DNA of 64,000 nt from Rhodanobacteraceae bacterium (GTDB lineage: Bacteria > Pseudomonadota > Gammaproteobacteria > Xanthomonadales > Rhodanobacteraceae): contig PLNP01000055.1 of NCBI GenBank assembly GCA_003142815.1, positions 164,593 through 228,592 on the forward strand. Reading direction: 5' to 3'. Below are positions 39,441-49,783 of this stretch, in pieces. The position numbers and the translations under genes were made by a program. Under the pieces are notes generated by a model that ran no database searches, had not been told where the DNA came from, and saw only the letters and a program-made list of their open reading frames with translations. The first letter of the stretch is position 1. Every line of letters starts with the position of its first letter.

Positions 39441-41480
39441 TCATCCGGGCAGTTTGAAGTCCGCGACCGAACGTCGCAGATCCGATGCGAGCTGGGCGAG
39501 GTCGCCGATCGATTCAGCGGTCTGACTCGCGCCGACCGAAGTCTGCGAGGTGATCTCCTGGATCACGTTCATCGTGCTGGAAATATTCGTCGCGGCCGCC
39601 GACTGCTGGCGCGCCGACGTGGAGATGCCCTGAATCAGGCCGGCGAGATTGTTCGACACGGTTTCGATCTCGCCGAGTGCGTGACCCGCATCCTCGGCGA
39701 GGCGCGCACCGGACACGACTTCCGCTGTCGTCTGTTCCATCGAGCTGACCGCCTCGTTGGTATCGGACTGAATCGTCTGCACCAGGGTTTCGATACGCTT
39801 GGTCGCACCGGAAGCGCGTTCCGCGAGGCGCTGCACTTCGTCGGCGACGACGGCGAAGCCGCGGCCCGCCTCGCCGGCGGATGCGGCCTGGATCGCCGCG
39901 TTCAGCGCGAGGATGTTGGTCTGCTCGGCAATGTCGTTGATGAGTTCGACGATGGTGCCGATTTCCTGCGAGGATTCGCCGAGGCGCTTGATGCGCTTGG
40001 AGGTTTCCTGGATCTGGTCGCGGATGTTGTCCATGCCCTGGATCGTCTGGCGCACGACCTGCGCGCCGTTCGCGGCGATCTGCACCGAGCGTTGCGCGAC
40101 CTCGGCGCTGTCGGTCGAATTCTTCGACACATTGTCGATCGAGGTGGCCATGTCCTTGATTGCAGCCGATGCCGAGGTGATCTGGCGCGCCTGATGCCGG
40201 GCGGCCTCGGCCAGATGCGTGGCGGTGCCCTGCGTTTCCTGCGCAGCGGCGGACAGCTGCACGGCGGTTTCATTGATCGTGGTCACCAGGCTGCGCAGCG
40301 CCTCGACCGCGAAGTTGATCGAGTCTGCGATCGCGCCGGTGATATCCTCGGTGACAGTCGCCTTCACGGTCAGGTCGCCTTCTGCGAGCGATCCCATTTC
40401 GTCGAGCAGGCGCAGAATCGCGTCCTGGTTGCGTTGGTTGAGCGCGGTGGTCTGGTGGTAGCGGCGCTGCTGGTCGCGGAACAGGTTGACACCGAGGAAG
40501 AGCAGCAGGAGCAGTGCACCGGCCGCCGCAGCGGCGCCCCAGATCGGGTTCGGGAACACGCGTTTTTTCGGCAGCTCATCGACGCGCTGTGCGACGTTGA
40601 CCGCGCGCAGCAGCACGCCCTGGCTGTCGGTGAAGGTCGCGTCGGCCGCGTCTTTGACTTCCTGCAGGTTGGTCGACGAATCGAGAATGCCCTTGAGTGG
40701 CGCAGCGACCGTTTCCCACTGTGATGCGACGTCGGTGATGATCGGCTTCGCGTTGGGATTTTTGATTTCCGTGGCGCCTTCGAGAAAGCCCGAGAGCGTC
40801 TTTTCATACAGTGTTTTGTCGCGCTGCAGGCCGTCAGCCGATGCCTGGGTATCGGCGCCGCCGACGAGAATCTTGGCGACCCGGCCACCCATGCGGTCGG
40901 CAAGCTGCATCTGGCGCGAGGCGGTCTGGACCTGCGACGCGCTCGCGTTCTTGTCGGTCAGGATGTTGACGACCTCCTCCATGCGCGAATTCAACGCTGA
41001 AAGCTTGTCGGTGAAGTCCTTCGCGCTGGTGTTCGCGTTGAGGACGACGTCCTTGTTGTCGAGGATCTTCTGCGCGTCGCCTTTCAACGAGCTCCAAGAC
41101 TTGGTCAACGCATCCAGTTCGGGCTTCACACTGGCGTATTGCGTGTAGGACGGCATGCCGGTCTTGTCGCCAGCATTGAGGCTGTCGACATAGGTGTTGA
41201 TGTTCGCGTTTGTGCTGGCGAGCTCCTGAAAGGCGAGCTCGTTGCCGCCAGCCGCCTCAGCAGCGTATTTGGCGAGCTGCTGCGAAAGCACCTGGATCTT
41301 GGTCGTGTAGCCAACCGCCATACGATCCTGCGATCCCTGGACGTACAGGTAGACGAAATCGACAGCCGCGAAGAGAAACAGAAACCCGAGTAGCGCAAAC
41401 AGCACGGTATTGGCGCTGCCACTGCGCTCGCGACCAACTGCACCCGATGTAGTACTCACGTTTGACCCCCTGTTGCCCAT
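39441..41480 (-). CDS. pilJ: Methyl-accepting chemotaxis protein PilJ
   Basis: PilJ-type sensory region, HAMP, signalling hairpin [34 protein letters not shown]. Confidence 0.93.
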   Translation of the reverse strand: MGNRGSNVSTTSGAVGRERSGSANTVLFALLGFLFLFAAVDFVYLYVQGSQDRMAVGYTTKIQVLSQQLAKYAAEAAGGNELAFQELASTNANINTYVDSLNAGDKTGMPSYTQYASVKPELDALTKSWSSLKGDAQKILDNKDVVLNANTSAKDFTDKLSALNSRMEEVVNILTDKNASASQVQTASRQMQLADRMGGRVAKILVGGADTQASADGLQRDKTLYEKTLSGFLEGATEIKNPNAKPIITDVASQWETVAAPLKGILDSSTNLQEVKDAADATFTDSQGVLLRAVNVAQRVDELPKKRVFPNPIWGAAAAAGALLLLLFLGVNLFRDQQRRYHQTTALNQRNQDAILRLLDEMGSLAEGDLTVKATVTEDITGAIADSINFAVEALRSLVTTINETAVQLSAAAQETQGTATHLAEAARHQARQITSASAAIKDMATSIDNVSKNSTDSAEVAQRSVQIAANGAQVVRQTIQGMDNIRDQIQETSKRIKRLGESSQEIGTIVELINDIAEQTNILALNAAIQAASAGEAGRGFAVVADEVQRLAERASGATKRIETLVQTIQSDTNEAVSSMEQTTAEVVSGARLAEDAGHALGEIETVSNNLAGLIQGISTSARQQSAAATNISSTMNVIQEITSQTSVGASQTAESIGDLAQLASDLRRSVADFKLPG

Positions 41481-41517
41481 TTCCGCCGCATGCCGAGACT
41501 GATTCGCCGAGATGATC

Positions 41518-42066
41518 TCATGCCGCGGCCTGCTGAAATTCCGCGCTGCGGACCAGTTCAGCCATGCTGAACAGACCCCAGAGCACTTCGCCTAATTGAA
41601 CGTTCTCGCCGACGAAACGGTCGTATTTCTCGTCGACTTCGCCAACCGTGGCAGCCAATTGTTCCTCGGAAAAACTACGTTGGCCGAGCACTTCGTCGAT
41701 CAGCAATCCGGCGTTGCCGCCATGCTGGCGCACGACGAGTACGCGCGTGGTTTCGCTGGTCGCGCTGCGGCCGCCACCGACGAAGTCGCGCAGGTCAATG
41801 ACCGGCACCAGATTGCCGCGCACGTTGGCAATCCCGAGTAGCCAGCTGCGCGCTCCGGGTACGACGGTAAGCTGCGGCAAGGTCAGGATTTCGTTGACTT
41901 CGGCGATGCTGCTGACGAAGTAGCGGTCGCCGATGCGAAACCCGATTCCGCGCCAGAGTCCGGCCTCGATCTGCTCGGGTGCGCCGGCCGCATGCGCAAG
42001 GCTGCGTCGCTCGTATTCGGCGAGGACCTCGAAAGGAGTGGCGTTGACGTCGATTGCGTTGGCCAT
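41518..42066 (-). CDS. pilI: CheW-like protein PilI
   Basis: CheW signature [24 protein letters not shown]; adjacent to pilJ. Confidence 0.9.
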   Translation of the reverse strand: MANAIDVNATPFEVLAEYERRSLAHAAGAPEQIEAGLWRGIGFRIGDRYFVSSIAEVNEILTLPQLTVVPGARSWLLGIANVRGNLVPVIDLRDFVGGGRSATSETTRVLVVRQHGGNAGLLIDEVLGQRSFSEEQLAATVGEVDEKYDRFVGENVQLGEVLWGLFSMAELVRSAEFQQAAA

Positions 42067-42226
42067 GTCGATCAGCGAATTGTTCGCGCCAACATGAAGA
42101 CATGTCGGGCAGGCACGACGGTATCAAGAAGGGCGTTGTCGCCGCGGCGCGATGCCCCGCGTAACGCGCCGATATTGCAATGTGCTGCCATCTCCCCGCC
42201 CATCCGTCGAATGACAATCTTCGTTG

Positions 42227-42625
42227 TCACGCGCGGTCCACGTAGCGCCGAATCGCGCCGAGCAGTTCCTCGCGCGTAAACGGTTTGGTCAGGTATTGCT
42301 CGGAGCCGACGATTCGTCCGCGCGCCTTGTCGAACAAGCCATCCTTCGCCGACAGCATGATCACGGGCGTGTTCTTGAACATCTGGTTGTTCTTGATCAG
42401 CGCGCAGGTCTGATAGCCATCGAGCCGCGGCATCATGATGTCCACGAAGATGATCTGCGGCTGCTGGTCGGAAATCTTCGACAGCGCCTCGAAACCATCG
42501 GTCGCAGTAACGACGTCACAGCCCTCCTTGCGCAGCAAGGTCTCGGCCGTGCGGCGGATGGTCTTCGAGTCATCGATGACCATCACCTTGACGCCTTTCA
42601 GGCCTGCCTCTTTCGTGTCGTCCAC
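42227..42625 (-). CDS. pilG: Twitching motility response regulator PilG
   Basis: VKVMVIDDSKTIRRTAETLL, FVDIMMPRLDGYQTCALIK, MLSAKDGLFDKARGRIVGSEQYLTKPF. Confidence 0.93.
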   Translation of the reverse strand: MDDTKEAGLKGVKVMVIDDSKTIRRTAETLLRKEGCDVVTATDGFEALSKISDQQPQIIFVDIMMPRLDGYQTCALIKNNQMFKNTPVIMLSAKDGLFDKARGRIVGSEQYLTKPFTREELLGAIRRYVDRA

Positions 42626-43019
42626 CTATCCCCCGTGCCACTCAAACTCAGTGCCCGCGAACGAGCCTGTTGCCGTTGCATGCAAACCGCGTGCCGGGTC
42701 GCCGATCATCGGCAAACCACGATTTGCACGGTCGCGCGACCAAAATGTCTTATCCGATATAGTTAGGTAAGCTGTCAAGTTGTTGCCGCAACCATGTGAA
42801 TTGCCGAGACTCCGCGGACCTGCAAGCGCGCTATAACGCTGCCGAGTGTAGTATGCGCGCCCGCTGCACGGTTGCGACGTGCGTCGCGCTGGCGAGAGAA
42901 GTCGGGTTGTTCCAAGAAACGCCGGAATATGACGCAGGTAGGGTTGTCGTGGCGTGGTTCGCAACCACACACCGGCGTTCACCGTTATCCTGCGCCCACG
43001 CGATGTCCAGACCAAACGC

Positions 43020-43973
43020 ATGACCCGAACGCTCGCCGTATTGATGGATCCGATCGCCGCGATCCATCCAGAAAAGGACACGACGCTGGCGATGCTGCTT
43101 GAAGCGCAGCGGCGCGGCTATCGGCTGTTCTACATGACCCAGGGTGATCTCGCGCTGCGCGACGGCAACGCGTGGGCACGGCTCGCGCCGCTCGCCGTGC
43201 GCGACGATGCGCGTGATTGGTTCACGCTCGACGCGGCGGTGTGGCGCACACTCGCCAACATCGGCTTCGTGTTCGCGCGCAAGGATCCGCCGGTCGACGC
43301 GCAGTTCATCTACGACACGATGGTGCTCGAACTCGCCCAACGCGACGGCGTCACCGTCATCAACGATCCACGTGGCCTGCGCGACGCCAACGAGAAGCTG
43401 TTCTCGCTGCATTTCCCGCAGTGCTGTCCGCCGACCGCGATCGCGCGCGACGCGGCCGAAATCAAGCGCTTCGTCGCCGAACACGGCGAGGTCGTGCTGA
43501 AGCCGCTCGACGGCATGGGCGGGCGCAGCATCTTCCGCTCGCGCCACGGCGATCCGAACCTCAACGTCATCCTGGAGACCCTGACCGGCAACGGCCGCGG
43601 CTTCGCCATCGCGCAGAAGTTCATCCCCGAGATCAGCGCCGGCGACAAGCGCATCCTGATGATCGACGGCGAGCCGGTGCCGTATGCGCTGGCGCGGATT
43701 CCGCAGGGCGACGACTTCCGCGGCAACCTTGCCGCCGGCGGCAAGGGCGTCGGCGTGCCACTGTCGGACCGCGATCGCTGGATCGCGGCACAGGTCGGCC
43801 CGGAGCTGGTGCGCCGCGGCATGCGCTTCGTCGGTCTCGACGTGATCGGCGACTGGTTGACCGAAATCAATGTGACCTCGCCGACCTGCGTACGCGAACT
43901 CGATGCGCAGTTTGGCCTCAACATCGCCGGCCAGTTGTTTGATCGCCTCGAAGCAACCGCGTCCGCGCGATGA
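43020..43973 (+). CDS. gshB: Glutathione synthetase
   Basis: LAVLMDPIAAIHPEKDTTLAMLLEAQRRGY, KPLDGMGGRSIFR, GLDVIGDWLTEINVTSPTCVREL. Confidence 0.96.
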   Translation: MTRTLAVLMDPIAAIHPEKDTTLAMLLEAQRRGYRLFYMTQGDLALRDGNAWARLAPLAVRDDARDWFTLDAAVWRTLANIGFVFARKDPPVDAQFIYDTMVLELAQRDGVTVINDPRGLRDANEKLFSLHFPQCCPPTAIARDAAEIKRFVAEHGEVVLKPLDGMGGRSIFRSRHGDPNLNVILETLTGNGRGFAIAQKFIPEISAGDKRILMIDGEPVPYALARIPQGDDFRGNLAAGGKGVGVPLSDRDRWIAAQVGPELVRRGMRFVGLDVIGDWLTEINVTSPTCVRELDAQFGLNIAGQLFDRLEATASAR

Positions 43974-44827
43974 CCGATTCCGTTTCCGGCGGCATGGACC
44001 GCCTCGGCGTCACTTTGTTGTTCTCCGTCGTCGCACACGCGGTGCTCGCGCTCGGACTCACCTTCCAATTCGAGAAAGCGGCGCCGCAGCTGCCCTCGCT
44101 CGATGTGATCCTGGTGCAATCGGCGAACAGCGAAAAGCCCGACAAGGCCGATTTCATCGCGCAGGCGAACAACAGCGGCGGCGGCGAGGCCAACAAGGCG
44201 CACCGGCCGTCGCAGCCAACCTCCAGCCCGCTACCGAAGGCGCTGGCAGGCAAAGCGCCGGTACCGCTCGAAGACGGCGCACCGCGGCCGACTCCGCCGA
44301 GCCCGACCGAGTTGCTGACCCAGAAACAATCCAGTTTCAGCGTGGCGACCGACACCCAGGCGCCGCAGTCGGACCTGCCCGCCGAGCATGAGCGCGAAAC
44401 CGCACCGCGCAAAGTGGAGATGGCGAAGCTCACCCAGGAAATCCGGCGCGAATCCGAGCAGTACGCGAAGCGGCCGAAACGCAAGTACATCTCCGCCAAT
44501 ACCCAGGAATATCAATTCGCGGCGTACCTGCGCGCCTGGGCCGCACGCGTCGAGCGGATCGGCAATCTCAATTATCCGGACGAGGCGCGCCGCCAACAGC
44601 TGCACGGGCAGCTCGTGCTCACGGTCGGCCTCGACCTGAAGGGCCGGGTCAAGAGCATCGACGTGATCGAATCGAGTGGCCACAAGGTGCTTGATGACGC
44701 CGCGATGCGCATCGTGCGCCTCGCCGAACCCTTCCCGGCGCTGCCCGAAAGCAAGGAAAAGATCGACGAGCTGTATATCTCGCGGACGTGGATTTTCTTG
44801 CCGGGCGATATTCTGCGAAATCGGTAG
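43970..44827 (+). CDS. tonB: Energy transducer TonB
   Basis: N-terminal TM, Pro-rich region, C-terminal YPDEARRQQLHGQLVLTVGLDLKGRVKSIDVIESSGHKVLDDAAMRIV; ATGA overlap with gshB. Confidence 0.9.
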   Translation: MTDSVSGGMDRLGVTLLFSVVAHAVLALGLTFQFEKAAPQLPSLDVILVQSANSEKPDKADFIAQANNSGGGEANKAHRPSQPTSSPLPKALAGKAPVPLEDGAPRPTPPSPTELLTQKQSSFSVATDTQAPQSDLPAEHERETAPRKVEMAKLTQEIRRESEQYAKRPKRKYISANTQEYQFAAYLRAWAARVERIGNLNYPDEARRQQLHGQLVLTVGLDLKGRVKSIDVIESSGHKVLDDAAMRIVRLAEPFPALPESKEKIDELYISRTWIFLPGDILRNR

Positions 44828-44899
44828 CCGGTAGCCGGCCAAGCATACCGACATCGAGATCCTTAGCTTTCCGGCTCCCGGTTACCGGTTACCGAACCG
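44819..44899. repeat. Inverted heptamer arrays between tonB and yqgE
   Basis: cggtagccggtagccgg ... ccggctcccggttaccggttaccg; begins at the tonB stop codon. Confidence 0.8.
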
Positions 44900-44935
44900 T
44901 CAGCCGCCGGAAACGGCGTCCAGTACAATGACGTC

Positions 44936-45499
44936 ATGGCCGAGCCGACTCCGCTGACCAACCAGCTTCTGATCGCGATGCCCGCATTGCGCGATCCGAA
45001 CTTCGCGCGTGGCGTGGCCTTCCTGTGCCAGCATGGCGAGGATGGCGCGATGGGATTGATGATCAACCGCCTGTCCGAATATCGCCTCGGCGACGTGCTC
45101 GCACAGATGAACATGCGCTCGGAATTTGCCGAGGTCATCGATGCCCCCGTTCTGATCGGCGGCCCGGTACAACCGGAACGCGGGTTCGTGCTGCACGCGC
45201 CGGCCGGCAACTGGGAATCATCGTTCCGCATTTCCGACCAGATCAGCGTGACCACGTCGCGCGACATCCTCGTCGCGATCGCAGCCGGCAGCGGGCCGCG
45301 CCACGCGGTGGTCGCGCTCGGCTATTCGGGCTGGAGTCCCGGCCAACTCGAACAGGAACTTTGCGACAACCACTGGCTGACGGGACCCGCATCCGAACAG
45401 GTACTGTTCGAGACTCCACTCGAGGATCGCTGGGAAGCCGCCGCCGGACTCGTCGGCGTCAACATGATCCAGTTGGCCAGCTATGCCGGCCACGCCTGA
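44936..45499 (+). CDS. yqgE: YqgE/AlgH family protein
   Basis: TNQLLIAMPALRDPNFARGVAFLCQHGEDGAMGLMINR; GYSGWSPGQLEQEL. Confidence 0.95.
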   Translation: MAEPTPLTNQLLIAMPALRDPNFARGVAFLCQHGEDGAMGLMINRLSEYRLGDVLAQMNMRSEFAEVIDAPVLIGGPVQPERGFVLHAPAGNWESSFRISDQISVTTSRDILVAIAAGSGPRHAVVALGYSGWSPGQLEQELCDNHWLTGPASEQVLFETPLEDRWEAAAGLVGVNMIQLASYAGHA

Positions 45500-45944
45500 G
45501 AAGCCAGCCGCCGAGTTCAATCCAGGCAGCGCCCTCGCGTTCGATTACGGCACGCGCCTCATCGGCATCGCGGTCGGCAACCGCATCGCCGCCAGCGCAC
45601 GCGCGCTGACGACGATCGCGAACGGCGACTGGGCAGGGCTCGATGCGGTGGTTGCCGACTGGCGCCCCGAACATCTCGTCGTCGGTTTGCCGCTCGCGCT
45701 CGACGGGGGCGAGCAAGCGATGACGCGCGCGGCGCGCGAGTTCGCGGTCGCGCTGGAACGACGCTACCGGCGCACGGCGCACCTCGTCGACGAACGCTAT
45801 ACCTCAGGCGAAGCGGCGCGGCGTTTTGCCGATCGTCGCGCGCGCGGCGCAGCGAAACGCAAGGACGCCGCAGCGATCGACGCGCTCGCAGCGCAAATCA
45901 TTCTTGAGGCCTGGCTTGCCGAGGCCGGCACGCCGATGTCGTGA
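45483..45944 (+). CDS. ruvX: Holliday junction resolvase RuvX (YqgF)
   Basis: LAFDYGTRLIGIAVGNR; VVGLPLALDGGEQAMTRAAREFA; VDERYTSGEA; KDAAAIDALAAQIILEAWL. Confidence 0.95.
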   Translation: MPATPEKPAAEFNPGSALAFDYGTRLIGIAVGNRIAASARALTTIANGDWAGLDAVVADWRPEHLVVGLPLALDGGEQAMTRAAREFAVALERRYRRTAHLVDERYTSGEAARRFADRRARGAAKRKDAAAIDALAAQIILEAWLAEAGTPMS

Positions 45945-45988
45945 AGACGCGTCACCCCCTTTTTGAGAACTCGTGGAAGTGCCATCCC

Positions 45989-46933
45989 ATGACCGACCTG
46001 CAAATCGACACGAACGGCCGTCTGCGCCACCTGCTGACCCTGGATGGCCTCGGCCGAGAACGCATCAACGCCCTGCTCGACCGTGCCGCGCAGCTGCGCG
46101 CCGGGTTTCGTGGCGGCGCGTCCTCGCCACGGTTGCTGGAAGGCCGCACGGTCGTCAATCTGTTCTTCGAGTCCTCGACGCGCACGCGCACGAGTTTCGA
46201 GCTTGCCGCGCGCCGACTCGGCGCGATCGTCGTCAATTTCGATATCGCCAATTCATCGACCAGCAAGGGCGAAAGCCTCGAAGACACGCTGGCCACACTC
46301 GAGGCGATGGACAGCGACGCATTCATCGTGCGCCACAAGGAAAACGGCACGCCTGCGCGACTCGCCGCGCACGCGCGCAAGGCGGCGATTCTGAACGCCG
46401 GAGACGGCAATCACGCGCATCCGACGCAAGGATTGCTCGATCTGTTGACGATTCGCGATCACAAGAATCGCATCGACGGCCTCAAGGTCGTGATCTGCGG
46501 CGACATCAAGCATTCACGCGTCGCGCGTTCGGACATCCACGGCCTCAGCGCGCTCGGCGTCGGCGAGATCCACCTGTGCGGGCCGGCGGCCCTGCTCCCT
46601 GCGGCGAACGAATTTCCACACTGCCAAGTCGACGAGGATTTCGATGCCGCGCTGAGCGCCGCCGATGTGGTCATCATGCTGCGCCTGCAAAAGGAGCGCA
46701 TGGAGAGCTTGTCAGGCATCCGCGAAACCGATTATTTCGCGCGCTACGGCCTGTCGCACACGCGCCTCGCGCGTGCGCGCAGCGATGCGCTCGTCATGCA
46801 TCCGGGGCCGATGAACCGTGGCATCGAGATCGCGCCGGACGTTGCCGACGGCCCGCAGTCGGTGATTCTCGACCAGGTCGCGAACGGCATCTTCGTGCGC
46901 ATGGCCGTGCTGGCGGAGCTGCTTGGCCGCTGA
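45989..46933 (+). CDS. pyrB: Aspartate carbamoyltransferase catalytic subunit
   Basis: VVNLFFESSTRTRTSFELAARRLGA; GDGNHAHPTQGLLDLLTI; MHPGPMNRGIEI. Confidence 0.97.
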   Translation: MTDLQIDTNGRLRHLLTLDGLGRERINALLDRAAQLRAGFRGGASSPRLLEGRTVVNLFFESSTRTRTSFELAARRLGAIVVNFDIANSSTSKGESLEDTLATLEAMDSDAFIVRHKENGTPARLAAHARKAAILNAGDGNHAHPTQGLLDLLTIRDHKNRIDGLKVVICGDIKHSRVARSDIHGLSALGVGEIHLCGPAALLPAANEFPHCQVDEDFDAALSAADVVIMLRLQKERMESLSGIRETDYFARYGLSHTRLARARSDALVMHPGPMNRGIEIAPDVADGPQSVILDQVANGIFVRMAVLAELLGR

Positions 46934-46973
46934 GTGCGCGGTAGAAAAGCGGCGAAGTCAGGTGCCTCGCGTA

Positions 46974-47192
46974 TTAATCCGCAACGAAATGACCGTGGAC
47001 GCTTTCGTATGTCGAAAGCGTCGCGTTTTCATTCTTGCCCTGCTGCCAGCGCTTCTTGAACATGCGCCATCGGTAATTGGGTGCAAGCGGGCGATCACCG
47101 TAGTCCAGATACAGCCGACATCCGAAGTGGTGTTGCAGCAGGTTCCGGAACGTCGTGCCCGCGGACTTGGGGATATGCACCGAAATCAACAT
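46974..47192 (-). pseudogene. Truncated sulfotransferase-family fragment
   Basis: 72 aa beginning ISVHIPKSAGTTFRNLLQHHFG (PAPS-loop-like) and ending VHGHFVAD-stop, far short of a full sulfotransferase. Confidence 0.7.
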
Positions 47193-47194
47193 GA

Positions 47195-47456
47195 CTCTGC
47201 CTGATCCTCTGCATGACCGCTGATCGGACGATCATCGCTGTCCGCGCGGCAGCGATCATGCTGGCCGAAACGTCGATGCCGATGACGTGCCCGAAATGCG
47301 TGGCGAGCGCGCGCGACAATCGCCCGGCACCGCCGCGCTTGCCCGTGTGCGAGAGCACCGCCACAACGAATCGTCGCGCCCAGCATCTGCCAGATGCGGC
47401 GCAGGCGTTCGAGTTCAGGATCGTTCGCCTTGGTCGTCGCGGTACCACCAGCTGCG
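47195..47456 (-). pseudogene. Frameshifted, internally deleted SAM methyltransferase fragment
   Basis: KANDPELERLRRIWQMLGAT in one frame, VAVLSHTGKRGG then GAGRLSRALATHFGHVIGIDVSASMIAAAR in another; the usual segment between KRGG and the SAM motif is missing. Confidence 0.7.
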
Positions 47457-48584
47457 TCAGGTCTCGGCGAGCTCGACGCCGTCCAACCCTTGGCTCAGCG
47501 TATGCGCATCGCCGCCCTGGGCAAGCTTGATCTTCAGGCGCACCTCGTTCGCCGAGTCGGCGTGGCGCAGCGCATCCTCGTAGTTGATCTCGCCGGCCTG
47601 ATACAGCTCGAACAGACTCTGGTCGAACGTGCGCATGCCGAGGTTGGTCGACTCCTTCATCACATCCTTGAGCTTGTGGATCTCGCCTTGGCGGATGTAG
47701 TCCTGCACCAACGGTGTGCCGAGCATGACCTCCATCGCGACGCGGCGCGCCTTGCCGTCAAGGGTCGGGATCAACTGCTGCGCGACCACGCCCTTGAGGT
47801 TCAACGAGAGATCCATGAACACCTGCTCGCGGCGATCCGAACCGAAGAAATGGATGATGCGGTCCAGCGCCTGGTTCGCATTGTTCGCATGCAGGGTGCA
47901 CAGGCACAGATGGCCGGTTTCCGAGAAGTTGATCGCGTGCTCCATGGTCTCGCGCGTGCGCACCTCGCCGATCATGATCACGTCCGGCGCCTGGCGCAGC
48001 GTGTTCTTCAGCGCGTTCTCCCAGCTATCGGTGTCGATGCCGAGTTCGCGCTGGGTGATGATGCAGCCCTCGTGCTTGTGTACGTATTCGATCGGGTCCT
48101 CGATCGTGATGATGTGGCCAGTCGAGTTCTGGTTGCGGTAGCCGATCATCGCCGCCAGCGAAGTCGATTTACCGGTACCGGTCGCACCGACGAAGATGAT
48201 GATGCCGCGTTTGGTCATCGCCAGCGACTTGACGATCGCCGGCAGGTTGAGTTCATCGATGGTCGGGATGCGCGTCTCGATGCGGCGCAGCACCATGCCG
48301 ACACAGTTGCGCTGGTAGAAGCACGACACGCGGAAGCGGCCGACGCCGGTCACGCTGATCGCGAACTGGCATTCGTGCGTTTTCTCGAACTCCTCGCGCT
48401 GCGAGGGCGTCATCACGTTCAGCACCATGTCGCGCGATTGCTGCGGGGTCAGCGCGTTCTGGGTGATCGGCGCGATGCGTCCGTTGACCTTCATCGACGG
48501 CGCGACGCCAGTGGTGATGAACAGATCCGACGCCTTCTTGTGCGTCATCAACTTGAGATACGAGGTGAAATCGACGCTGCTCAT
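47457..48584 (-). CDS. pilU: Type IV pilus retraction ATPase PilU
   Basis: KASDLFITTGVAPSMKVNGRIAPIT; VGATGTGKSTSLAAMIGYRNQNSTGHIITIEDPIEY; long C-terminal tail as in PilU. Confidence 0.92.
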   Translation of the reverse strand: MSSVDFTSYLKLMTHKKASDLFITTGVAPSMKVNGRIAPITQNALTPQQSRDMVLNVMTPSQREEFEKTHECQFAISVTGVGRFRVSCFYQRNCVGMVLRRIETRIPTIDELNLPAIVKSLAMTKRGIIIFVGATGTGKSTSLAAMIGYRNQNSTGHIITIEDPIEYVHKHEGCIITQRELGIDTDSWENALKNTLRQAPDVIMIGEVRTRETMEHAINFSETGHLCLCTLHANNANQALDRIIHFFGSDRREQVFMDLSLNLKGVVAQQLIPTLDGKARRVAMEVMLGTPLVQDYIRQGEIHKLKDVMKESTNLGMRTFDQSLFELYQAGEINYEDALRHADSANEVRLKIKLAQGGDAHTLSQGLDGVELAET

Positions 48585-48688
48585 GGCCACTCCCCGAGCC
48601 GGTCCTGTCGGCACCGCCGCATCTTACACCAGCGCCCTGCCGCGCAATGCGACGCGGCGCACGCGCATCGCGCTCGGCTATCGCGACG

Positions 48689-49783
48689 TCATGCGTGCCT
48701 GCGGAAATACGCGACTGCCGCGACCACCAGCAACAGCGGCGCAATCAGATTCGCCGCCGCCGGATGCAGTGCGTAGACCGCGCCGAGGCTGACGATCGCG
48801 CGCTGCAGGAAGTAGAAGCCGAGGGCGAGCACGATACCGATGAACAGGCGCTTGGACAGGCCGCCACTGCGCAGCGCGCCGAACGAGAATGGCACCGCGC
48901 AAAACACCAGGATCAGCACATTCAGCGGAAAGAACACGCGCGCCCAATATGCGTCGCGGAAACTCGATGCGTCCTGACGGTTGCGATCGAGTGATGCGAT
49001 GTTCTGGCCGAGATCGCGCAAGGTCATGTATTGCGGCTGGATGATGCTGCTCGCGAGCAGGCGCGGATCGAGGCTGGATTGCCAGCGCATGGCCGGGGCT
49101 TGCGTGCTGGTTGCGTTGTCGGCGCCAAATTGCGTGCGCCGCACATTGCGCAAGGTCCAGTCGCCTTGCGTGTGCACGGCATGGTCCGCGAGCGACAGTG
49201 ACAACAGGCGACCGTCCTTGTCAAACTCGAACACACGCACGCCGTCGAGATCGATTTCGCCCTTGCTGCCATGGGTGCGGCCATGGCGCGTGCCGATCAC
49301 GGTTTCGCCGTCACGCGCCCACAACGCACCGCCCTTCGCGAGCGCAACTTCTTTCGATTTCGCGGCCAGTTGCAACGTCTGGGCCTTGCGTTCCCCATAC
49401 GGACCGACCGTTTCGCCGAGCACGGCGACCGCCAGGGTCAGGATACCGAGGCCGAGCGCAACCGACGCGCAGATACGCAGTTTCGACAGGCCCGCGGCAC
49501 GCAACGCGGTCAATTCGCCGCTGGCGGCAAGACCGCCAAGTCCGAGCAGGCTGCCGATCAAGGCCGCATAGCCGAACATTTCGTAGAACCGTCGCGGCAC
49601 GGTCAGCAGGACATACACCGCCGCCTTGGCCAGCGTGTACTGGCCTTGGCCGACGTCGTTCAATTCCCCGATGAAGATCCGGAATGCATCGAGACTGACG
49701 ATCGTGATCCAGGTGATCGCGACGGTGGTCAACACCGCCATCGCAACCAGTCGGTCGACGCGTTTGAAGATTGGCCAGCGCAT
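48689..49783 (-). CDS. lptG: LPS export permease LptG
   Basis: DRLVAMAVLTTVAITWITIVSLDAFRIFIGELNDVGQGQYTLAKA; overlaps the lptF stop (ATGA). Confidence 0.93.
   Translation of the reverse strand: MRWPIFKRVDRLVAMAVLTTVAITWITIVSLDAFRIFIGELNDVGQGQYTLAKAAVYVLLTVPRRFYEMFGYAALIGSLLGLGGLAASGELTALRAAGLSKLRICASVALGLGILTLAVAVLGETVGPYGERKAQTLQLAAKSKEVALAKGGALWARDGETVIGTRHGRTHGSKGEIDLDGVRVFEFDKDGRLLSLSLADHAVHTQGDWTLRNVRRTQFGADNATSTQAPAMRWQSSLDPRLLASSIIQPQYMTLRDLGQNIASLDRNRQDASSFRDAYWARVFFPLNVLILVFCAVPFSFGALRSGGLSKRLFIGIVLALGFYFLQRAIVSLGAVYALHPAAANLIAPLLLVVAAVAYFRRHA

Noticed and set aside
42626-43019. Possible small gene between pilG and gshB
   Set aside because: Only low-quality ORFs; the divergent arrangement fits a promoter region with AT-rich stretches.
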